From Azonexus sp. R2A61 (GTDB lineage Bacteria; Pseudomonadota; Gammaproteobacteria; Burkholderiales; Rhodocyclaceae): 64,000 nucleotides of DNA. Within the stretch, counting starts at the first letter, position 1, and each line of letters opens with the position of its first letter. Under the pieces are notes generated by a model that did no database searches, was not told the origin of the DNA, and saw only the letters and a list, made by a program, of their open reading frames with translations. Shown here piece after piece: positions 58,426-64,000 of this stretch. A program made the translations under genes and the position numbers. Where the stretch lies: positions 124,001-188,000 of the forward strand of contig NZ_JACBFO010000003.1 in the NCBI RefSeq assembly GCF_021401135.1, written 5' to 3'.

Positions 58426-59928
58426 TTACGCCACCTTCAGGGTTTCGGGTTGCGGCAGCAGCTTGCCGGTGGCGGCGATGTCCTCGTACACCTTCATCAC
58501 CGCTTCCTCGATCGGCTCCATCGCATGTTCGCCGTTCGGCGCGATGCCGGCGGCTTCCAGCTTGGCCCAGGGTTCGTAGCCGACCTTGGAACACAGCACG
58601 ACCTCGCAGCCGGAAAGAATCCGGATGTTGCGGTCGAGCAGCGATTCGGTCTCGCCCGCGCCGACCACGTCGCCGTCGCCGCAGCTGTCCATGCCGCCGC
58701 AGTACAGCTCGGTCTTGCGATGGCCGATGAAGCGGACGCCGTCCGGCGAGGCTTCGTAGATCAGGAACTCCTTGGCATGGCCGAAGTGTTCGGCGACGAC
58801 GCCGTTCTTGCCGGCCACCGCCATCAGCACCGGTCGCGAACCTTCCGGAATGCCGGTCGGCTTGGGCTTGACGATGCCGCGTTCGGCGTCCAGCTTGACC
58901 ATGATCTCGTCGTGCACCGCCTTGCGGCGAACCATCGCGGCTTCGTAATCGACATCCATCACGTCGATCTTGTCCATGGTGAATTCGTCGCCACGATCCT
59001 CGCCGAGCAGGCCGACCGCGTCGGCCCGACACTGGCGGCAGTGACGCATCATCGACATGTCGCCGGCGCATTCGTCCTGTAGCGCCTGCAGTTCCTCGTC
59101 GGTCGGGCTGCGCTGTTCCATCAGGCCGTAGTAGGTGCCGTGCTCGGCTTCGGCGATCAGCGGCATCACGTTGTGCAGGAAAGCGCCCTTGGCCTTGACG
59201 ATCTTCGAGACTTCCTTGAGGTGCTCGTCATTGACGCCCGGGATCATCACCGAGTTCACCTTGACCAGGATGCCGCGCGAGGTCAGCGCTTCGAGCCCCT
59301 TCTGCTGCTGCTCGATCAGGATGCGCGCGCCTTCGATGCCGAAGATGCGCTTGTTTTCCCAGTAGATCCACGGGTAGATCTTGGCGCCGATCTCGGGATC
59401 GACGCAATTGATCGTGATCGTCACGTGATCGATGTTGTGCTTGGCGATCTCGTCGGCATACTGCGGCAGGTTGAGGCCGTTGGTCGACACGCAGAGCTTG
59501 ATGTCCGGGGCTTTTTCCGAGAGTTGCTGGAAGGTCTCGAAGGTGCGGGCCGGGTTGGCCAAGGGGTCTCCGGGTCCGGCGATGCCGAGTACCGTCATCT
59601 GCGGGATTTCGGCGGCGACGGCCATCACCTTCTTGATTGCCTGGTCCGGCGTCAGCAGTTCCGAGACGACGCCCGGCCGCGATTCGTTGGAGCAGTCGTA
59701 CTTCCGGTTGCAGTAGTTGCACTGGATGTTGCAGGCCGGCGCGACGGCGACGTGCATGCGGGCGAAGTAGTGGTGCGCCTGCTCGGAATAGCAGGGATGG
59801 TCCTGCACCTTGGCCCGGATGTGCTCCGGCAGGTGGGCCAGCGCGTCCGGTGCGGTGCCGCAGCCGCTGGATGAGCAACCGCCGCCTTCCGCTGCCGGCG
59901 CGCTGCTGCTGATGACTGGAAGTTCCAC
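58426..59928 (-). CDS. nifB: Radical-SAM FeMo-cofactor core protein NifB
   Basis: Makes the NifB-cofactor (Fe8S9C core) from [4Fe-4S] clusters with SAM. 500 residues. The radical-SAM triad is CNIQCNYCNRKYDC (CxxxCxxC), with additional cluster ligands HPCYSEQAHHYFARMHV and CRQCRADAVGLLGEDR. The C-terminal part (about 350-470, RPVLMAVAGKNGVVAEHFGH AKEF) is a NifX-like domain, so it is the long, fused form. GTG start at 59928, 8 bases after GAGGAG. A sigma-54 promoter and NifA site lie upstream. Confidence 0.96.
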   Translation of the reverse strand: MELPVISSSAPAAEGGGCSSSGCGTAPDALAHLPEHIRAKVQDHPCYSEQAHHYFARMHVAVAPACNIQCNYCNRKYDCSNESRPGVVSELLTPDQAIKKVMAVAAEIPQMTVLGIAGPGDPLANPARTFETFQQLSEKAPDIKLCVSTNGLNLPQYADEIAKHNIDHVTITINCVDPEIGAKIYPWIYWENKRIFGIEGARILIEQQQKGLEALTSRGILVKVNSVMIPGVNDEHLKEVSKIVKAKGAFLHNVMPLIAEAEHGTYYGLMEQRSPTDEELQALQDECAGDMSMMRHCRQCRADAVGLLGEDRGDEFTMDKIDVMDVDYEAAMVRRKAVHDEIMVKLDAERGIVKPKPTGIPEGSRPVLMAVAGKNGVVAEHFGHAKEFLIYEASPDGVRFIGHRKTELYCGGMDSCGDGDVVGAGETESLLDRNIRILSGCEVVLCSKVGYEPWAKLEAAGIAPNGEHAMEPIEEAVMKVYEDIAATGKLLPQPETLKVA

Positions 59929-59965
59929 GATGAAAGCTCCTCAATGATCGGTACGCAGCCTGTTC

Positions 59966-59981
59966 AGCAATCGCTGTGCCA
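59966..59981 (-). promoter_or_regulatory. Sigma-54 promoter of nifB
   Basis: Minus-strand TGGCACAGCGATTGCT, near-consensus -24/-12 with correct spacing. Predicted start near 59955. Confidence 0.88.
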
Positions 59982-60043
59982 GAGGTCAAATCGATGGAAA
60001 AACAGGGGTTTAGCTTTTTCCGGTGGTCTGCCTGTCGGGGCCT

Positions 60044-60059
60044 TGTCGCAAACGCGACA
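60044..60059. promoter_or_regulatory. NifA activator site shared by nifB and the CCG protein
   Basis: TGTCGCAAACGCGACA between two divergent sigma-54 promoters: 62 bases from the nifB -24 element and 43 bases from the plus-strand one. Confidence 0.8.
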
Positions 60060-60102
60060 GCGGTTTGCGTACGTAAATGTATGATTTGAGAAGGTTTCTC
60101 AT

Positions 60103-60118
60103 TGGCACTGGTTTTGCG
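60103..60118 (+). promoter_or_regulatory. Sigma-54 promoter of the CCG-domain Fe-S protein
   Basis: TGGCACTGGTTTTGCG: TGGCAC box with the GC of the -12 box correctly spaced. The predicted start near 60129 falls 2 bases before ATG 60131. Confidence 0.7.
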
Positions 60119-60130
60119 TGCCGCTTTGTC

Positions 60131-61471
60131 ATGAAAACCTATCTCGACTGGTCGGCCTACGATACCTACGGGGTCGGCGACGCCTATGCCGGCATTCCGG
60201 CCACCGGCGGCAACTACGCCAAGGCAGTGGCCGTCTGCATGAACAATCACCAGTGTCAGCGCGACGGCAAGGGCGTGATGTGCCCGAGTTACCGCATCAC
60301 GCACGATCCCGCCCATTCCACCGGTGCCCGGGTCAAGGCGTTCAAGGCGGCGCTGAACGGCGAACTCGGCGACGATCCTTTCGCCCATCCCGATCTGGCG
60401 GCGGCGATGGAGCTCTGCGTGTCGTGCAAGGGCTGCAAGAAGGAATGCCCGAGCGCCGTGGACATGACGCTGATCAAGACCGAATACCTGGCGCAGAAGA
60501 ACGCCCGGCTCGGCGTTTCGCGGCGGATCCGGCTGATCGCCGCCTTGCCGCGCTGGCTCCACGAATGGCGACCGACGCTGAAATTCCTGGTACGCCGGCG
60601 CAATGCCTGGCCGTGGCTGGCCCGGCTGGCCGAACGCTGGCTGGGGCTGAGCGCGCAGCGGCCGATCCCGGAAATCGTCGCCGACGGCTATCTCGCCCCG
60701 CCGGCCGAATCCTGCGGTCAACGCGGCAAGGTGGTGCTTTTTGTCGATACCTTCACGCATTACTACCAGCCGGAAGTGGCCGATGCGGCGATCGAGGTGT
60801 TGCGTGCCGGCGGTTATGCGGTCGACGTGCTGCAACCGGCAAAAACCGACGGCGAACCGAATCGGCCGCTCTGTTGCGGGCGAACCTACCTGTCGCAGGG
60901 GCTGGTCGACGAGGCGAAGCAGGAAGCGCAGCGGGTGATGGCGGCGCTGGCCCCGGCGCTGGCCGACGGTACGCCGGTCGTTGGGCTGGAGCCGTCCTGC
61001 CTGCTGGCGTTGCGCGACGAGTTCTACAGCCTGTCGCTCGGGCCGGAGGTCGGCCAGCTGTCGAAACAGGCTTTCCTGTTCGAGGAATTCCTGATGCGTG
61101 AAGGCAACCGCGGGCTGAAACTCGATCTCAAACCGATCCCGGGTGGCCGCGCCGTCGTGCATGGCCATTGCCACCAGAAGGCCTTCGGTGCGATGAAGTC
61201 GGTCAGGAAGGTGCTCGGCTGGATTCCGCAGTTCGAGTTCGACATCGTCGATGCCAGTTGCTGCGGCATGTCCGGCAGTTTCGGCATGGAAAGCGAGCAT
61301 TACGAAGCATCGCGGGCGATGGGCGAACTGGCGCTGTTGCCGGCGGTGCGCAACGCGTCGGCCGACGCCGTCATCGTCGCCGACGGTTTTTCCTGTCGGC
61401 ATCAGATCAAGGACGGCAGCGGCCGCGACGCGGTGCACGTCGCCGTGCTGCTGGCCCGCGCCTTGCACTGA
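60131..61471 (+). CDS. CCG-domain Fe-S oxidoreductase (GlpC/HdrD-like)
   Basis: 446 residues. The N-terminal region has Cys-containing AVCMNNHQCQRDGKGVMCPS and the cluster motif LCVSCKGCKKECPSAVDM, two [4Fe-4S] clusters. Two CCG domains follow: NRPLCCGRTYLSQGL and HGHCHQKAFGAMKS ... DASCCGMSGSFGMESEHYEA. This is the HdrB/GlpC/LldE fold used in electron transfer, often partnered with a FAD-linked oxidase that is not present here. It is divergent from nifB, sharing its NifA site. The start is uncertain: ATG 60131 is almost at the predicted transcript start, while ATG 60077 lies upstream of the promoter. The role in nitrogen fixation is unknown. Confidence 0.82.
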   Translation: MKTYLDWSAYDTYGVGDAYAGIPATGGNYAKAVAVCMNNHQCQRDGKGVMCPSYRITHDPAHSTGARVKAFKAALNGELGDDPFAHPDLAAAMELCVSCKGCKKECPSAVDMTLIKTEYLAQKNARLGVSRRIRLIAALPRWLHEWRPTLKFLVRRRNAWPWLARLAERWLGLSAQRPIPEIVADGYLAPPAESCGQRGKVVLFVDTFTHYYQPEVADAAIEVLRAGGYAVDVLQPAKTDGEPNRPLCCGRTYLSQGLVDEAKQEAQRVMAALAPALADGTPVVGLEPSCLLALRDEFYSLSLGPEVGQLSKQAFLFEEFLMREGNRGLKLDLKPIPGGRAVVHGHCHQKAFGAMKSVRKVLGWIPQFEFDIVDASCCGMSGSFGMESEHYEASRAMGELALLPAVRNASADAVIVADGFSCRHQIKDGSGRDAVHVAVLLARALH

Positions 61472-61540
61472 GCGCCCGATTGCCCGCCGGGGGCGTGCTC
61501 TGCTAGTGTTGTCGGGCTTGCTCGCCAGGGAGGGTACCCG

Positions 61541-64000
61541 ATGAACGCCAAGCGCTGGATTCTGCCGTGGGTGCTTCTGTCGCTCGCTCTCTGCAACCCG
61601 TCGGTTGCCGCGCCTGACGACGACGAGGGCGGTGAGGATGCCTCGGTCAGCCTGCTGCGCGACGAAACAGCGGTACTGCAGCGTGTGCTGCCCGACCCGG
61701 CATCGCCGCTGGTACGCTGTGCTTTCCTGCATCGCCGGGCTGCGGCATTGAGTCGCCTCGGCCGCGGCGAAGAAGCGCAGGCCGAACTGCGCGAAGCCTT
61801 CGCGGCGACCCGTCCGCCGGACAGGACCGATGACGGCTGGTGCGAGCGCTGGCGCATGCATAGCCTGCAGGTCAAGATATACCGACAGATCGGCGATCCG
61901 CTGGCCCGCGTGGCCTTCCTGCAGCAGATCGGCCCGGAATGGCGGGCGACCAACCCGCGTCGCTATTTCTTCACGCTGATCTGGCTGATGTACGACCATG
62001 TCGATCTCGGCATGCTGAGCTCGGCCGAGGAGACGATGAAGCAGGCCGAAGCGCTGCTGCCGTCGTTGCGCCAGTTGGGCAGCTGGCGAAGCGAGGCGGA
62101 AAACATCCAGAACCAGTGGACGCTGGCTCAGGCCTATTACCAGATGCTCAACGGCAATTACGCCGAAGCCGAACGTCTGCGGCGTGCGTCGCTGGCGCAC
62201 GCGATCGCTTACCGCGAATCGCTGGAGCGCGGGCGGGCCCGGGAAGACGAACAGTTGCGGCGCGTCGCGCGCAGCAACATCGTTTCGGCCCGCTGGCTGC
62301 TGGCCAGCGCCCTGTCCGCGCAGGGGCGTTTCGCCGAAGCAGAAGGGCTGGTCCGCGAGAGCCTGCGCGAGCTGGGCGAACTACAGGCGGCCGATTCGCC
62401 GGAAATGGCGCGGGTCAGCCTGGTGCTGATCCGCATCAAGCGCGAGCAGGGGCAGTTCGGCGAAGCGGAGCGCCTGGCACGGCAGGCCCTGGGGGATATC
62501 GAAAAGGGACAGGTGCGTGCGTCATCACCGTTGTTGGCCGATCTGCGTGCCGAACTGGGGTTCACGCTGCAACTGCTCGGGCGCTGGGAGGAGTCGGTTC
62601 TGCTGTTCGAGGCGCGCGAACGCGGCCTGCGCAGCAATGCCGCCCAGGCGGCCCGCGTCGGCACCTTGCGGACCGACTGGGCTTACGCGCTGGTGCGGAC
62701 GGGCCGGAACGACGCGGCAATCGACATGATGCAGCGCATCGTCGGCTATTATCGCCGTCAGCCCTACGCCGACCCGATGCTGGTCGCGCGGGCCCGGGGC
62801 TATCTGGCGGTCGCACTGGCCGCCGCGCATCGCGATGGCGAGGCCTTGCCGCTGTTTCGCGAGGCCTTGCCGGAACTGCAGCGTCTTTCCGCCGGCGACG
62901 GCGACGACGAGGCATGGGGCGCGGGGCGTCAGTTCCGGCTGAGCAACATTCTGGAATCCTACCTGGCGTTGCTGGCCCGGATGCATGTCCGACAGGAAAC
63001 CATCGACGGTACCGGCGCAGCGGCCGAGGCTTTCCGGGTTGCCGACATCCTGCGCCGCTCGACGGTGCAACGGGCAGTGCAGGCGAGCGTCGCCCGGGCC
63101 AGTCTGCCCGATCCCGAACTCGCCGAACTGGCCCGCCGGGAGCAGGATTTCGGTCAGCGCCGGGCGGCGCTGGTGCGCCTGCTCGCCCGGTTGGCGTCGA
63201 CCGGCAAGGGCGAGGGAAGGATTTTCAGCGATCTGCAGCGCGACATCGGTAGGCTGGAGGAAAGTCAGGCCGGATTGCGTCGTACGCTGTCCAGCCGCTT
63301 TCCCGATTACCTCAACCTGATCGACCCGCAACCGCCGACGCTGGCGCAGGTGCAGGAGGAAATCGCTGGCGACGAGGCGGTCGTGGTGATTTATTGCGCT
63401 CACGATCAATCGTATGTGTGGATCGTCCGCCGGACGGTCGCCAGCTTCCGCGTGGTGCCGGTCGATGCGGCCAGGGTTGCCCGGGAGGTGAGCAGGCTGC
63501 GTGGCGGGCTGGACCTGTCTGGCGGCCGGCTGCCCCGCTTCGACGCCGCCGCCGCGTTGGCGCAGTACCGCTGGTGGCTGGCGCCGGACGAAGCGCTCTG
63601 GAAGGACGCAACAGTGCTCGACGTGGTGCCGCACGGTGCATTGGGGCAACTGCCGTTCGGCCTGTTGCCGACGTCGGACAGCAAGGCGGCAAAGCGCGAC
63701 GACTGGCTGATCGAGCGGATCGCGCTGACTCAGCAGGCCTCGGTCAGCAGCTTCCTCGCCTTGCGGCGCCAGGTTCGCCTAGCGCCTGGGCAGCAGGCCT
63801 TTGCCGGTTTCGGCGATCCGGCTTTCGGCAATCCGCCGTCGGCAAGCGGCGGCGTTCGCAGCCTGCGTTTGATGACCTTGCCGGCGGGTCGGCCGCCGGT
63901 CAACGAGGAACCTTTCGTGCGCCTGGCCCAGTTGCCGGACACCGAGCGCGAACTGAAGGAGATCGCCCGGGTACTGGGGGCGCCGGAACAGGCCCTGTTC
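61541..64000 (+). CDS. Secreted TPR-CHAT protein (C-terminus cut by window edge)
   Basis: Open for at least 820 residues to the window end. A signal peptide (MNAKRWILPWVLLSLALCNP ending near SVAA) is followed by TPR-like helical repeats from about 60 to 500 (YQMLNGNYAEAERLRRASLA, LGRWEESVLLFEAR). After a coiled helix (LQRDIGRLEESQAGLRRTLS) comes the CHAT caspase-like domain from about 600 (AVVVIYCAHDQSYVWIVRRT). The predicted catalytic His is in LDVVPHGALGQLPFGLLP. The catalytic Cys would lie beyond the window. CHAT proteins with TPRs are caspase-like peptidases; those with a signal peptide act outside the cytoplasm. The ATG follows AGGGAGGGTACCCG. Confidence 0.85.
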   Translation, partial: MNAKRWILPWVLLSLALCNPSVAAPDDDEGGEDASVSLLRDETAVLQRVLPDPASPLVRCAFLHRRAAALSRLGRGEEAQAELREAFAATRPPDRTDDGWCERWRMHSLQVKIYRQIGDPLARVAFLQQIGPEWRATNPRRYFFTLIWLMYDHVDLGMLSSAEETMKQAEALLPSLRQLGSWRSEAENIQNQWTLAQAYYQMLNGNYAEAERLRRASLAHAIAYRESLERGRAREDEQLRRVARSNIVSARWLLASALSAQGRFAEAEGLVRESLRELGELQAADSPEMARVSLVLIRIKREQGQFGEAERLARQALGDIEKGQVRASSPLLADLRAELGFTLQLLGRWEESVLLFEARERGLRSNAAQAARVGTLRTDWAYALVRTGRNDAAIDMMQRIVGYYRRQPYADPMLVARARGYLAVALAAAHRDGEALPLFREALPELQRLSAGDGDDEAWGAGRQFRLSNILESYLALLARMHVRQETIDGTGAAAEAFRVADILRRSTVQRAVQASVARASLPDPELAELARREQDFGQRRAALVRLLARLASTGKGEGRIFSDLQRDIGRLEESQAGLRRTLSSRFPDYLNLIDPQPPTLAQVQEEIAGDEAVVVIYCAHDQSYVWIVRRTVASFRVVPVDAARVAREVSRLRGGLDLSGGRLPRFDAAAALAQYRWWLAPDEALWKDATVLDVVPHGALGQLPFGLLPTSDSKAAKRDDWLIERIALTQQASVSSFLALRRQVRLAPGQQAFAGFGDPAFGNPPSASGGVRSLRLMTLPAGRPPVNEEPFVRLAQLPDTERELKEIARVLGAPEQALF

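Noticed and set aside
59228..62200. 990-codon minus-strand frame across nifB and the CCG and TPR-CHAT genes
   Set aside because: It is antisense to three genes with clear family motifs and contains no recognisable domain.

Overview
The window is about 64 kb of high-GC DNA (roughly 63-65% by eye). It looks like the chromosome of a diazotrophic betaproteobacterium of the order Rhodocyclales, most like Azonexaceae (Dechloromonas/Azonexus type). This placement is an inference from gene content: a molybdenum nitrogenase cluster with the DraT/DraG switch, an LRV iron-sulfur protein and NafY, a long fatty-acid degradation locus, polyphosphate kinase, and many sensory/c-di-GMP proteins. No 16S rRNA is present to confirm it.

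Layout. 1-8.3 kb: gltX (cut by the left edge), a tRNA-Val(CAC), an Aer-like redox chemoreceptor with two small orphan proteins, a FolB-like/DHFR pair, and a PDC-PAS-PAS-GGDEF-EAL protein. 8.3-25.6 kb: a fatty-acid beta-oxidation locus headed by a TetR-family PsrA-like regulator, with fadE, fadI, a FadJ-like protein, fadL, a FadN-like protein, fadA, a DUF4442 hotdog protein, a chalcone-isomerase-like protein, fadD, a nitronate-monooxygenase-like flavoprotein and a second acyl-CoA dehydrogenase. CAAAC-N4-GTWTG operator-like sites lie at three promoters of this locus. 25.6-28.1 kb: small orphans, a lipoprotein and a zinc alcohol dehydrogenase.

28.19-30.41 kb: an integron-type gene-cassette array with no integrase (a CALIN). 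Five cassettes and five attC sites are all read on the minus strand, each cassette carrying one short orphan gene. It is inserted between the alcohol dehydrogenase and ppk1. To its right are ppk1 and an unusual CheW protein with two Cache-like sensor units and no membrane segment.

35.6-61.5 kb: the nitrogen-fixation region. On the minus strand are nifHDKT-fdx-nafY-DUF6129-LRV-orphan, nifE (without nifN), and nifB-fdx-nifO-flavodiiron protein-two [2Fe-2S] ferredoxins-nifQ-draG-DUF3334. On the plus strand are draT, a REC-GGDEF protein, a SIR2-like protein, an orphan plus hemerythrin pair, and a CCG-domain Fe-S protein. Five NifA-type activator sites (TGT-N10-ACA, mostly TGTCGCAAANNCGACA) sit upstream of sigma-54 -24/-12 promoters. 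They tie the SIR2-like protein, the orphan/hemerythrin pair and the CCG protein to the nif regulon. A ferredoxin-NADP reductase with a divergent LysR gene, and an MFS transporter with a divergent LysR gene, interrupt the region. The window ends inside a secreted TPR-CHAT protein.

A palindrome, TGCGGTCGACCGCA, recurs in at least nine intergenic gaps across the window and has no assigned function.
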